Assembly: GCA_035235625.1 (NCBI GenBank)
Contig: CP141149.1
Span: 34,775,753-34,839,752, forward strand
DNA: 64,000 bases
Source: Saururus chinensis
Taxonomy: Eukaryota; Streptophyta; Magnoliopsida; Piperales; Saururaceae
Reading direction: 5' to 3'
The translations under genes and the position numbers were made by a program. Below are positions 1-11,872 of the stretch, piece after piece. Below the pieces are notes generated by a model, which saw only the letters and a program-made list of their open reading frames with translations, did no database searches and was not told the DNA's origin. Position 1 is the stretch's first letter, and the number at the start of each line of letters is the position of its first letter.

Positions 1-1470
1 ATTTTCTAATCGTGAGTTTCTTTATCTGAGATTTTAGTTGATAGTTTGTGGCTCTATTTTTTTATATTTCTGAACCCCCTTTGCTGGATATGGGAGCCCC
101 TGTTGCGCTGATTTCTTTTCTGCTTTTCCCACCCTCTTCTATTCTTCTTTAATTCAGCTGATTTTGATTCCTTTGTTTGTGCTTCCGAATTCGCATCAAG
201 CCGCAATTCAAGCATCTAGGTTCACTTCTCCATTTAATGAAGCCACTTTCTTCACTTGGGTTTCTGAAGGGGGTTCTTATTTTCTTATTTTTTTTGTTCT
301 ATGTACTTCTCTATTTGTGGCTAAGCCTACTTGATTACCCTAGTGAGTATGATCACATTTACACATTTCAATTAACGGAATTGGTAAAATAAATATTTTT
401 GTAGAAGGGAAACATGAATGGAGAGTAAACATATAGAGATGACCCTGGAGTGTCTAAGTTGCACGATATGGAGGTCTATCAGATTTTATTTTTAGACGAG
501 CCAATTTGATTGTTTATATTGGGCCTGGTAGATAATTAGGAAGCTGCACATAGGATAATATTGTGAAGGAAGTACCTTAGATAGTATGGGCTTGTTGGGA
601 AAAGGAATTGTTGATCACGAGTAAATATAGTTGCGCTTAAGAAAAAAGTTGGTGAGCTGAATATGACGAGTTTTTACAACACTAAATTGAAGTTGAACAA
701 CATAACTTTTCGAATGGTAGAGAATTTGGATGAAAATTACTATGATAAAGGAGAAGGCTTGAATGACTCCGTCACTGACATGGTGACAAGCACATCAAGG
801 TATTCTATGATCAAAGTAAGGGGTTGTTGTATACAATGGTAACTGAAATAAAAAATCAATAAGGTAATTGGTTACCTACATTGGTGTCATTATAGAGATA
901 AGAGAATCTGAAAGTAAGAAGAGAAAGACACTTTTAAAGCCTTCAAAATTGAAGATGTTATCCATCCCTAACAGCATGGAGTTTTTTAGCACCTTGTTCA
1001 TGCTGTTAAATTATATTTGGTTGCCACTTTATTGGTCAAAGGTAGTATTGACCATTTTTTTTCCTGATATGCACTTCGTTGATTGAGAGCCACTTCCTTG
1101 TCATCGAGACCACCAACACAAGTAACAATCTCATAGAGTTTCTGGAGATTAGAGGGATGATACGAGAGAGCATGGTTTTGGATCGCTCCGGTTGAGGGGC
1201 CGAGCTATCCTATGCTCAACTTCAATGACTTCATCATCTATCTCGATTTGATTTGATTGCATGGCCCGAAGATTCTTCTGCCACTTCCAAAAGCTCCAGA
1301 ATCCAAGATAGCGGCAATTTTCTCAAGTTCCTTCATTGAGCTGTATTTTTTTACAATATAGGAGCTTCAACTTGTCCCTAGTACAAGTTTTACTACCTTT
1401 CCTCCAGCAAAATGTGGAAACAAAAAGAGATCCCATTTCTCAAGAAAAAAATATTATTTGACACAATAAT
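1..1470 (+). pseudogene. Copy 1 of duplicated exon 1 end plus intron (truncated by window edge)
   Basis: Positions 1-11 match the last bases of the exon 1 copies at 4303-4506 and 6231-6434, followed by the same GTGAGT donor at 12. One codon differs: CTA (Leu) here against CCA (Pro) in the other two. The rest matches the intron that follows exon 1: 12-180 resembles 4507-4680 and 6435-6600, and about 600-1080 resembles 7843-8325, including a run of conserved non-coding sequence. The part 830-1460 also matches 4985-5611. No copy of exon 2 follows before the next repeat unit, so on its own this copy cannot make the full protein. It could be a dead duplicate or a distant alternative first exon whose start lies off the left edge. 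Confidence 0.6.
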
Positions 1471-3657
1471 TGTCACGACTTGAGCCTTGAGAAGGGTCCA
1501 CAGACCGCCAACGCCATCGGAGTGCACCTGAGCTCAAGCTGTGACAATACAATAACATATGCTACAAGGGATAAAGAATTTAAATCTGAAACATAAATAA
1601 CTTTCATTGAATCAAATCAAAGGAGTTTCACCCAAAGGTGTTCATCTGCAACTACAAAGTAAATACTTGACCTACTCATAAGCATTAAAATCAAACTACT
1701 CCTAAGTTCTATGCTCAACCCCGTGAACGGAAACTCTACTCTTCCTTGACGTTCCTACGCATCCAAATCTGCAAACAAACCTGCGCGCAAAAATACGCCC
1801 GGTGGAATGGACATTCCACTCGTGAGCCAAAGCTCTGTGATAATACCTCAAACATAACATGTCTTATAATTTAGCAATCACCATTCATACAATGCCAAAG
1901 ATCTAGATTCAAATTCAGCATAGTATACCTATACCTAACCATCACATATGCAACATCATTTTAATTTAACATCCACATAATTATTCATTGTAACATAAGA
2001 TTTGCATAATCACCATATGCCTAGTAAAACATAAAACATACACAGCCTATTCCCCATAACACCTAGAGAATTTAGTTGTGATCCGTGGGTTGCGTCGGTG
2101 CGAAAACACCGTGAGTGGTCATACGCGTGCACTCGTAATGACCCGTGAAAACCGGGAGGGAACTGCCAAAGGCTAGGGTCCACCTTCATCCCCACGTGGC
2201 ACCTGGGTAAACTTATTATCTTGTTTCTGAAATTAAGGCCCTACACCCTGACCTTAACTCCCTTTGTTCAACCTCTCTCTTAGGTTGGTTCTTAATTCCT
2301 GCTCTACCATTTATGTAATGTAGCACTCTCACATGCCCATAAGAAGAGAAAATAGATTCTATACAATTCAAACAAGACAACTTTCATGATTCATCCATAG
2401 TATCTATTTAATTCATCAACCTGTCACAACATATATATGCACTATTTACCATAGTTGGTATTTGACCCAAATTCATCACAACCTGTAGACAATAGCAATT
2501 ATATATACGCATATCTATCTCAAACGTCAACACTCTTGCCTTTCTCTTGAGTATAACCTGTAACATCTTATAATTAAATCACAACCCACGCATATGACTG
2601 TTGTTGCACGACATACATCTTTACTTCATACTATAATTCCAATATAGCACAATTCATGTAGATGAATCAAAACATCTAACCAACAATAGAACCATGCATA
2701 CATTCACAACCTTTTCATATCTCAAACATTAGATGATATATTCCATACGTTAATGTATTCCATACGTTAGACAATAACTCATAATCCACTCAGCTTGCAT
2801 CTCAAACATAATCATGCTTGTATTTACTACATAACATATCATAAATAAAGCAAACATACATCACCCATATCATGAATATTTCACAACAAACCTAGCATGA
2901 AGAATTCATTTTACACATGCACATATAATCACAAATAATTAATAGTTCATGCTAGAAAACAGGCAATGTTATAGGTGAGGGTTCTCACCTAAGCCTACTC
3001 CAAAGCTTACTCTTCTCCTCTAAAACCTAACATAAAAACCCAATTCATATGCTTTAATTGAAGGCTGAGAATAATAACATATAATTGTATAAAATTGAGG
3101 AAGGAAAGACATGATTTTGGGCACTTTTACTCCTTCAAAAATTGCTGTGAATAGTAATTCCGAAATTGGAGTAGAGATGGGTTAACCCAAAACAGGGAAG
3201 AAGACGCAAATTCCACCCAAAGGCTTACCTTTCTTGCTTACCCCTTGCAGCCCAGCCCTCTCGTTGTCCAAAACCACCCTCACAACGGTCGCTGGCCGCC
3301 GGAATCCTCCTTGAGTGGTGCTGCCCGCCAGAGGAGAGGAAGAGGGAAGTGGGTTGGCTAGGGCACAAGTGGAGAGGGGAGGGACGTTGGGCTGAGAAGA
3401 AGGGCGCTGAGAGAGAGGTGCAGGGAGAGAGAAAAACGTGCAGAGAGGTGAGGGAGAGAACGTTGGGAGAGACGAGAGGAAGAGGAAAGCACACAGGGAG
3501 AAGATTTAATTTTTTCTTCCAATCTCCTGAAGAACATAGGACTGGGGGAAAGAGACCTCTCCCCTGACGCTCCCAGAAGAAATCCCGTCGGGTCTGAACT
3601 CAGACCCGGACCGGGTTCTGGTCAGAAGAAATAAAAAAAAAAGTGACAACAGTTTAC
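1471..3657. mobile_element. LTR-like insertion (probable solo LTR) between duplicate copies 1 and 2
   Basis: Aligning copy 1 (up to 1470, then from 3658) with the uninterrupted junction at 5600-5625 shows about 2.2 kb of extra sequence here. It opens with TGTCACGACTTGAG at 1471 and carries the matching terminal inverted repeat GTGACA at 3643-3648, as LTRs do. AATAAT occurs on both sides (1465-1470 and 3658-3663), which suggests a target duplication, but then nine extra bases lie after GTGACA, so the exact right end is uncertain. No gag or pol coding was found; the purine-rich stretch at 3340-3500 gives short overlapping ORFs on both strands that I read as composition effects. Confidence 0.6.
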
Positions 3658-3663
3658 AATAAT

Positions 3664-4302
3664 CTAGTAGAGAAGGTTGAACAAACAATATGTTGCAAAA
3701 GGTCCTCACGGTTCCCTACACAATATTCTTCTTCTATAAGAAACATATAATCAAATAATGGGTTTACCGTTTTACTGGTTCTTGCCCATTCTAGCCATAA
3801 CCACATAGAGACAAGAAGTGGGTATAGGCCCTTAGCGATAACTTGTCGCAATGGAAAAACAAGAAAATGGCAAAGAGAAGACGAAACAATAGTAGGGTAG
3901 AAAAATGGTAGCATGACACTCTAAGGTGGGGAGGCACCATGATTTACAACAGCTCGAGCCGAAAGAAGGAAATAAGCCAATGGGCTCAATTGCTCAAACA
4001 CGTTAACGTAGACAAAATAGAAAGGCCCATGTTAAAAATTCCCCCCATTATGGGCAAAGAGGGAGGCCCACAGCCCCCTTACCCGCGGCCCATCAATTTG
4101 TCATGTTACTGAAAATGAGCCATCACTTTGCGTTCCCCCTTATCTGTTATGTTCCGGGTCTGCGGTTTGACCATTTACTGTCGCTGCGGCCACCGCCACC
4201 AACCTCCTCGACCCCCATCACCAGTCTTAGCTGGAGGCGGAGGAGCTGCTCATCTCGCCGAAGGAGAAGAAGACTCTCTTTTAAGCGATTGAAGAGGAGG
4301 CT
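3664..4302 (+). promoter_or_regulatory. Duplicated promoter, copy 2
   Basis: This stretch matches 5612-6230, the region directly upstream of the functional exon 1, over its full length with scattered substitutions and small indels. It keeps three GGCCCA (TGGGCC on the other strand) boxes at 4024-4029, 4065-4070 and 4087-4092. Such site II elements are bound by TCP factors in promoters of many plant housekeeping and organelle-protein genes. Whether it drives transcription is unknown. Confidence 0.45.
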
Positions 4303-4506
4303 ATGACAGCTTGTTGCCTTACGGTGTCGACGCCTGTAGTATCCTCCTCCGAACGCTTCCTTACCGTAGGCGGTGGTTCACGAAGAAGTCGTAATGCCGG
4401 CAGGTTGGGCTTCCCGGTTTCGACTCTGAGGGCTCTGATGTGTGTGGTCTGTATGGCCCCGGAAGAGGAGAAGATGACTCGCCGCTCCCCTCTCGATTTT
4501 CCAATC
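4303..4506 (+). pseudogene. Duplicated first exon, copy 2 (open, splice-competent)
   Basis: The 68 codons are intact from ATG 4303 to the donor GTGAGT at 4507 and match the exon at 6231-6434 with only a few replacements (for example MTACCLTVSTP here, MAVCCLSVSAP there). The conserved block APEEEKMTRRSPLDFPI is unchanged. It ends in phase 0, so it could splice directly to exon 2 at 8924, skipping copy 3. Copy 2 itself is followed only by a shortened intron and then by the copy 3 promoter, not by its own exon 2. It may be an alternative first exon or a relic kept open because it is young. Confidence 0.55.
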
Positions 4507-5611
4507 GTGAGTTCCTTTATCTGATATTTTAGTTGATAGTTTGCGGCCCTTTTTTTGGATTTCTAAACCCCCTTTGCTGGATATGGGAGCCCCTGTTGAG
4601 CTGATTTATTTTTTTGCTTTTCCCTCCCTCTTCTATTCTTCTTTAATTCGGCTGATTTTGATTCCTTTGTTTGTGCTTGGGCTTGTGGTGATGTCTGGCT
4701 AGAATTGAAAATGAAATTCACAGTTATGTTTTGGCTTCCAGCCACTTCACTTCTCTCTCACTTTTTACTTTACTAGCTGGTAGATGGAGTTTGTAATTTA
4801 TTTGTCTTTATATCCTTAGCCATTTATTTGTCTTTATTTTCATAGCCATAGTTCTTGTATGTACTCTTTCATCTCCTGTCATTATTTTTAATGAAAGAAG
4901 GGGCTATTCCCAAGCTTACCGAGCAAAAAGAAATTTAAATTTAAAGAAGAAAATAATAGAGGACTAAAAGCAAAAAAAAGTGAATGAAACAGAAAAAATC
5001 AATAAGGTAATTAGTTACCTACATTGGTGTCATTATAGAGATAATAGAATATGAAAGTAAGAAGAGAAAAACACTTTTAAAGCCTTTAGAATTAAAGATG
5101 TTATCCATCCCTAACAACATAGAGTTTTTTAGCACCTTGTTCGTGCTGTTAAATTATATTTGGTTGCCACTTTATTGGTCAAAGGTTGTATTGACCATTT
5201 TTTTTTCCTGATATGCACTTCGTTGATTGAGAGCCACTTCCTTGTCATCGAGACAACCAACACGAGTAACAATCTCATAGAGTTTCTGGAGATTAGAGGG
5301 ATGGTATGAGAGAGCATGGTTTTGGCTCGCTCCGGTTGAGGGGCCGAGGTATCCTCTGCTCAACTTCAATGACTTCATCATCTATCTCGATTTGACTTGA
5401 TTGCATGGCCTGAAGATTCTTCTGCCACTTCCAAAAGCTCTAGAATCCAAGATAGCGGCAATTTTCTCAAGTCCATTCACTGAGCTGCATTTTTTTACAA
5501 TATAGGAGCTTCAACTTGTCCATAGTACAAGGTTTACTATCTTTCCTCGAGCAAAATGTGGAAACAAAAAGAGATCCCATTTCTCAAGAAAAAAACATTA
5601 TTTGACACGAT
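4507..5611 (+). repeat. Duplicated intron fragment, copy 2, with internal deletions
   Basis: It follows the copy 2 first exon and is collinear with the copy 3 intron, but two blocks are missing. Relative to copy 3 the sequence jumps from about 6873 to 7033, and again from about 7070 to 8082. Its 3' part, 4985-5611, matches 830-1472 of copy 1. The end at 5611 passes straight into the copy 3 promoter without the LTR-like insert that occupies 1471-3657. Confidence 0.6.
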
Positions 5612-6230
5612 AAACTAGTAGAGAAGGTCGAACAAACAATATGTTGCAAAAGGTCCTCACGGTTCCCTACAGAATATTCTTCTTCTATAAGAAACATATA
5701 ATCAAATAATGGGTTTACTATTTTACTGGTTCTCGCCCATTCTAGCCATAACCACATAACCCCATAGAGACAAGAAGTGGGTATAGGCCCTTAGCCATAA
5801 CTAGTAGCAAAGGAAAAACAAACAAATGGCAAAGAGAAGATGAAATAATGGTAGGGTAGAAAAATAGTAGCATGACACTCTAAGGTTGGGAGGCACCATG
5901 ATTTACAACGGCTCGAGCCAAAAGAAGAAAATAAGCGAACGGGCTCAATTGCTCAAACACGTTAACGTAAACAAAATAGAAAAGCCCATGTTAAAAATTC
6001 TCCCCGTGAGGAGGCCCACAGCCCCGTTACCCGCGGCCCATCAATTTGTCACTTTGCGTTCCCCCTTATCTGTTATGTTCCGGGTCTCCGCGCTCTGACC
6101 ATTCACCGCCGCCGCGGCCACCGCCACCAACCTCCTCGACCTCCATCACCGGTCTTAGCTGGAGGCGGAGGAGCTGCTCGTCTCGCCGAAGGAGAAGAAG
6201 ACTCTCTTTTAAGCGATTGAAGCGGAGGCT
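5612..6230 (+). promoter_or_regulatory. Promoter and 5' UTR of the acidic-tail plastid protein gene
   Basis: It lies immediately upstream of ATG 6231. GCCCA at 5984-5988 and GGCCCA at 6013-6018 and 6035-6040 are site II-like elements (TGGGCY on the other strand), common in TATA-less plant promoters of nuclear genes for organelle proteins. The 130 bases before the ATG are GC-rich and purine-rich, and no clear TATA box is seen. The transcription start was not determined. Confidence 0.5.
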
Positions 6231-9118
6231 ATGGCAGTTTGTTGCCTTTCGGTGTCGGCGCCTGTAGTATCCTCCTCCGGGCGCTTCCTTACCGTGGGCG
6301 GTGGTTCGCGAAGAAGTCGTAACGCCGGCTGGTTGGGCTTCCCGGTTTCGACTCTGAGGGCTCCGATGCTTGTGGTCTGTATGGCCCCGGAAGAGGAGAA
6401 GATGACTCGCCGCTCCCCTCTCGATTTTCCAATCGTGAGTTCCTTTATCTGAGATTTTAGTTGATAGTTTGCGGCGTTTTTTTTTATTTCTAAACCCCCT
6501 TTGCTGGATATGGGAGCCCCTGTTGAGCTGATTTATTTTTCTGCTTTTCCCTCTTCTATTCTTCTTTAATTCAGCTGATTTTGATTCCTTTGTTTGTGCT
6601 TGGGCTTGTGGGGATGTCTGGCTAGAATTGAAAATGAAATTCACAGTTATGCTTTGGCTTCCAGCCACTTCACTTCTCTCTCACTTTTTACTTTACTAGC
6701 TGGTAGATGGAATTTGTAATTTATTTGTCTTTATTTCCTTAGCCATTTATTTGTCTTTATTTTCTTAGCCATAGTTCTTGTATGTACACTTTCATCTCCT
6801 GTCATTATTTTTAATGAAAGAAGGGGCTATTCCCAAGCTTACCGAGCAAAAAGAAATTTAAAGAAGAAAATAATATCTACACATATACAGAATTCTCTTT
6901 TTCCTTTCAGAGGTCCTCATATTGGCGGAAGCCTGTGCACATTGTACGTTTTGTCTCTTTGTACTAGAAAACAGCCCTATCCTTGGTAAGTTAGGTTTTG
7001 TATTTGTTGGACACATAGAAAGTACACAAAGGTGAGGACTAAAAGCAAAAAAAAGTGAATGAAACAGAAAAAGTGTCCCCCCCCCCCCCCAAAAGAAAAA
7101 AAAAAGCCAAGATCTAGCTACATATGATAATTTATACACCAGGGTAAACCTTTACACTAACAGATATCCGGACCCAATTGCTAAATCATTACCAAGTGAA
7201 CCTCTCTCAAGCGAATGGTCATGTTTCTTCTTGAATTCTGCAACCTGTTGCCATCTTCGATCTATGTATAGTGTACTAAAAAAACGAAGCAACATAGCAT
7301 TTAACAAAATCTAACACATTAAAAAAAAGTCAATTATAAAAATGTTTTGGATTATCGACTTCAGAGACAGCCATTTGTCATCCTTATCATAAAAGCCTTT
7401 TTTGCAACTATTTAAAATTCATAATATATTTCAATGCTATTCCAGGAGTTAGTATTATGTGATTATATCATTCGCCCAATAAATTGAAAAGAGGAATAGA
7501 AAAAACAAGTCTGACAGTAAAAATGGCATATGTCGCATTTTTTTGGCTTCAACTGCAGCCCACATGACGTTTTTTCGCATTTCAAGCTGTTCTGCTGAGT
7601 ATATATTAAAATGTCGACTTGCAGAACTATTAAATATGAACTCTTAAAAATGCTTAATACACAAACATAAAAGTTCTACTTCAATTACAAAAACAAGTAC
7701 AACAAAGTATAAAATTCTAGGACGCACATCAACTTCTTGACATGGTAAACAACACTAAAAAGATAGAAGTTTAATCTATAAGGTGTGGTTATATGAGCTA
7801 TGAATTTTAATTCTCAACATTTAAAATAGATTTATATAGAGAGATCATGAGTAGATACAATTGTGTTTACGAAATAAGTTGGTGAGCTGAATATGATGAG
7901 TTTTTACAACACTAAATTGAAGCTGAACAGCCAAACTTTTCCAATGCTAGAGAATTTGGTTGAAAATTGCTATGATAGTGGAGAAGGCTTGAATGACTCC
8001 ATCACTGACATGGTGACAAGCACATCAAGGTATTTTGTGATCACAAAGTAGGGGGTTGTCGTATAAAGTGGCAACTGAAATAAAAAATCAATAAGGTAAT
8101 TGGTTACCTACATTGGTGTCATTATAGAGATGAGAGAATCTGATAGTAAGAAGAGAAAAACACTTTTAAAGCATTCGGAATTGAAGATGTTGTCCATCCC
8201 TAACAGCATGGAGTTTTTCAGCACCTTGTTTGGGCTGTTAAATTATATCTGGTTGCCACTTTATTGGTCAAAGGTAGTATTGACCATTTTTTTTCCTGAT
8301 CTGCACTTCGTTGGTTGGTGCTGGTTGTTGACGTAGTATGAGACCAATGAATTCGTACCTTTAGCTGTAATTAGTCTATGGGCTACAACTGCAGTTGGAA
8401 ACTGTGAGGCAAGTATAGAATATTTAGTAAGATAGTTAACGGTAAGTAGGCTTTTTTGTGTTTTGAATGGTTTAATATGACCATCTTCTGTACTGTGACT
8501 CGATTATTTATGAGGATGAAGATCGAAGAGTTAATGTGGATGCTGCAAACAAGGTCAAAAGTATCTGTCTTGGAATGCAAATGATCTAAACTGATTCTTA
8601 ACAGTGGCATAGTGGAGACAAGATATTAAAAGAGAGAGAGAGAGATTGCACAATTTGCTCTTATTGCTCTTCTCGCGACCTTTCTTGTTTGGTGGGGATT
8701 GGTTTATTACATAGCAAAATGCTTTACTGGAGAACTCCGAGTTAAAATTCCAATCTGATAGAATTTGTAACTGAACGTAAGCATGAACAATAGGAGATAG
8801 ATGGGTGCTGACAGCAAAATCGTCAGCTTATGTTATAGCAGTTTGTACCATTAGAACTTGAATGACGTCCATTTCATAAATCTCTTCTTCATTAGACTTA
8901 TAAGCTTCATTATGCAATGGCAGGAGTGGGAGAGACCCAAGCCTGGTCGAAGACCGGATATTTTCCCTCAGTTCAGTCCAATGAAAACGCCATTACCCCC
9001 TCCATTGCCAGCAGATCCTCCTGAAGAAGACGAAGAGGAAGAAGAGAAGAAAGAAGAGGAAGAGGAAGACCCTGAAAAGGAAGAGAATCCAGACAAACCA
9101 GAGAAACAAGGATCATGA
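6231..9118 (+). CDS. Small probable chloroplast-targeted protein with acidic Pro/Glu tail (2 exons)
   Basis: Exons 6231-6434 and 8924-9118 join in phase 0 to give 132 residues. The donor is ATC|GTGAGT and the acceptor ATGGCAG|GAG. Residues 1 to about 50 are rich in Ser, Arg and small residues and look like a transit peptide, perhaps ending near VVC|MAPEEE. Then follow a conserved-looking core (TRRSPLDFPI joined to EWERPKPGRRPDIFPQFSP, about 59-87), a proline cluster (LPPPLPADPP) and a Glu/Asp/Lys-rich tail (about 100-132). I recognise the core as the type found in small conserved plant proteins of unknown function, but I do not know a name. The 2.5-kb intron contains sequence also present in copies 1 and 2. 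No catalytic motif is seen; the tail is expected to be disordered. Confidence 0.75.
7077..7090. repeat. Poly-C tract of 14 bases in intron
   Basis: Fourteen consecutive C bases followed by an A-rich run, inside the intron of the acidic-tail gene. Long mononucleotide G/C runs are prone to slippage and sequencing error, so the length may not be exact. Confidence 0.9.
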
Positions 9119-10375
9119 CTATCTCAAGGAACATGTTTTATCGAAGTCGTTTTCGAGATTCTACCTTAAATTCAAGAGTAATGCAAAGTGGAGGCAGGCA
9201 ACTTTTTCCTGTAGAAAGTGGTCCACATTGTGGTGGATTCTGTATGTGGTTTTCTTTTTACAGAACTGGTTCCACCTTGGTTCACGGCACTCAGTAAGAT
9301 AGCTTTTTCTGTTAAGTTAGCCTAGACTAGTAAGTGGCTTGCCAAAAAATCACTGTTTTTTTGTTTTTTGCAGAGAAAAAATACTGTTATGATCGATAGT
9401 TACGGTATCAATTCGTGATTAATATGTATGTTTGTTGTTTTGCCAAAAAAAACCGTATGTTTGTCGCTTTTCATTGCATTGTTCACACGAGCACCTTTGC
9501 AAGCCAGGAAGCATCACGCAAAAACCCCACCGGTATTATGCCGTTGAAAAGAAAAATGTGCCCAAATTAAAAAAGGAACTGCCTAACAAATTTTTGATTA
9601 TTAAAGGGAAATGATAATCGCCTAATAAATTTGTCTAATAAAACTTTTTAAATAGTTTTGATTGGATAAAATATGTAGGGCTAAGTAAGTTTTGTGTGAG
9701 TCCACACGTTCTGTCGACTGAAATTGTTTAATGCGTGCATATCACTATCTTTAAATGGTATTTGATTTGGTAGAACAGGCAGTTCAGTTGTTAGTGTGCG
9801 ACGCATATATCAAATCCATGTGCATCTTTTTCTTCCCTAATACCCAGATTATTAAAAAAATAATAATGATACTATATTAAATTTGTACAAGAAGCTTCCT
9901 ACGCCCCTGAGGTGTCGGGTCTAACAAATTAGGTTTATGAATTTGAACCTATTTGATGTATAATTATCAACACCGTTACTAATTGAGCCAGGCTTAGTGT
10001 AGCCATCTTGTTGGGTTTTGCTAAACGTGATTTTGATTCCATTAGGAAATGGCAAACCTAACCTTGAAACCCGAACTCTACCCCACTTAATTTGATTAGA
10101 TTTGTAAAAATAAAATTTATTTTTTTATAAAAAAGTTCATTGTTAAATAAAATACACAAAACTAAATTGATTTAGTTGTAAAAAGATATTATCTCACTCA
10201 TCGAGAAAAAAACACAAGAGTTTTTTATCCAAAAAAATAGAAAAACATAAATTTATTATTTATTCTAATTAAAATCTGAAATCAAAATCTGACACCGCTT
10301 GTACAAATACTAAGATCTTCAAGCTATCTTGCCTAATAAATATTAGAAACATTCTCATTTTCATTATCTTGAATA
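9119..10375. other. 3' UTR and AT-rich spacer, no gene seen
   Basis: The first few hundred bases should contain the 3' UTR and poly(A) site of the preceding gene; several AATAAA-like strings occur but none can be chosen with confidence. The rest is AT-rich with no ORF that looks coding and no recognised RNA gene. Confidence 0.5.
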
Positions 10376-10573
10376 TTCTCTCCGTCTCATATTAATAGCT
10401 ATATTTAAAAAATAATATTTTTTATTAGTACAATTCACATTTAAGAGAAAAGTAAATAAGTTTATGATACTCTTTTTTAAGTACCTCCAACTACTTAAAT
10501 TTATCAAAATAGAGTTATTAATATATAATAATTTTTTTTACCAAATAGAGCTATTAATTTAGGATGGAGAAAA
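10376..10573. mobile_element. Stowaway-like MITE
   Basis: The left end CTCCGTCTCATATTAATAG and the right end CTATTAATTTAGGATGGAG are imperfect inverted repeats of each other, in the CTCCGTC...GATGGAG style of plant Stowaway (Tc1/mariner) MITEs. The interior is AT-rich. A related sequence lies at 10712-10865 and a more diverged one at 31190-31372. Confidence 0.55.
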
Positions 10574-10711
10574 TATGATATTTGTAGGAAACATGTTTGG
10601 ACATTTCATGGCTGCCTTTCAAATGTCCAATACAATGTCAACAACTAGATCTCTTTAACAATTTGATGGTAACTCTGAAAGGGGTATTTTGTGGTTAAAA
10701 AAAAGTACAAA

Positions 10712-10865
10712 CCTTCTGTCTCATATTAATAGCTACATCTAAAAAAATAGTAATTTTTATTGAATGTTGAAACTTACATCTAAGAGAAGAAAAACACAAA
10801 CTTAAAACACTTTTCAAGTACCCAGCTACTTAAATTTAACAAAATGGCGCTATTAATATAGAACA
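10712..10865. mobile_element. Second, degenerate Stowaway-like MITE
   Basis: It begins CTTCTGTCTCATATTAATAGC, almost the left end of the element at 10376, and closes with GCGCTATTAATATAG. The right terminus is eroded, so the limits are approximate. Confidence 0.45.
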
Positions 10866-11673
10866 AACTTTTTGGTCAGATGATTTGTCTAAGGAATTAC
10901 ATGGATTGCCTTAAGAATTTTAACATTATGATGAGGACATTAAGGGCTAGACCATGGCAATGCTAAAGTAGCAATTAATTAATTTTTAAATTACAAAAAA
11001 AAAATTTCAACGACTTTTAATCATGACAACTCTTCACGCTTTCATGACTGTATCAATAATCTCTTACTAAGGTCTCATTTTCCTTGGAGCAAGATGTTTT
11101 TCCTGTTTCTCATTGTCTATTTAAGAAAAATTTATTTTAACTATCCCATATTAATTATTTGGATTATAAAACCAAAATAAACAATGCTCACCAAAGAAGG
11201 ATCCTCAACCTTAGGATTGGCCAAGAAGTCTCCCCTTCACCCTTCATCTCTCAAAAACATCAAAATTGAGAGATAGCAAAGCTTTATTCTTATATAAACC
11301 TTTTTCATGACTATTTTAATTCATTGTTCATAATAACTGATTCTTAAGTTTGCAATGTAAAATATATTAATCATAATTTGCCAAATTTATCATAAAAAAA
11401 TACATAAACCAGAATTTTCTCATCGTTTATGGTTTAACTCTAATTTATAAGTTTGAAGCAAAAAAAAACTCAAAAGTGTTTTAGGTTTTTTTTAGTAATT
11501 TAGAGCTGAAAGTGTCTTAAAGATGGCAAACTAAATATTTTGAATATTAAAATATTTTTGCCCTAGAAGAAAAAAGAGTTGAGGCTCTACAAGTGTTAAA
11601 ACCCCTATCTATGAGTTGCTATTGCCATGTGCTTCATTATCGGATTTAGGAATCGATGATTTGTATTGTAGAA

Positions 11674-11864
11674 GGATAGTGATATTTTTACACTCTATTT
11701 TTTCACACTATATGCCCTAAACTACTTCTCTACACACTATATGCCTTACACTACTTATGATTGGATAGAGAGAAATGATTCTCATATTGTCATGTGGGAT
11801 AATCAATCAAAGATAATGTAAGGCTTGTAGTGTAGAAAAATAGAGTGTAGAAATATTATTTTCC
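11674..11864. mobile_element. hAT-type MITE with 8-bp target duplication
   Basis: The element is 191 bp. Its ends form inverted repeats of about 46 bp: the left side begins GGATAGTGATATTTTTACAC, and the right side read in reverse begins GGAAAATAATATTTCTACAC. It is flanked by a perfect 8-bp direct repeat TTGTAGAA at 11666-11673 and 11865-11872. An 8-bp duplication and no coding capacity fit a non-autonomous hAT element. Confidence 0.8.
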
Positions 11865-11872
11865 TTGTAGAA

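Noticed and set aside
3225..3567. Overlapping plus and minus ORFs in the LTR-like insert
   Set aside because: Purine-rich low-complexity stretch; no retroelement domain in any frame.
6066..6668. 200-codon minus-strand ORF opposite exon 1 of the acidic-tail gene
   Set aside because: It lies antisense to the exon and promoter and is basic/repetitive. A similar but shorter frame occurs opposite copy 2, as expected from the duplication; no family signature.
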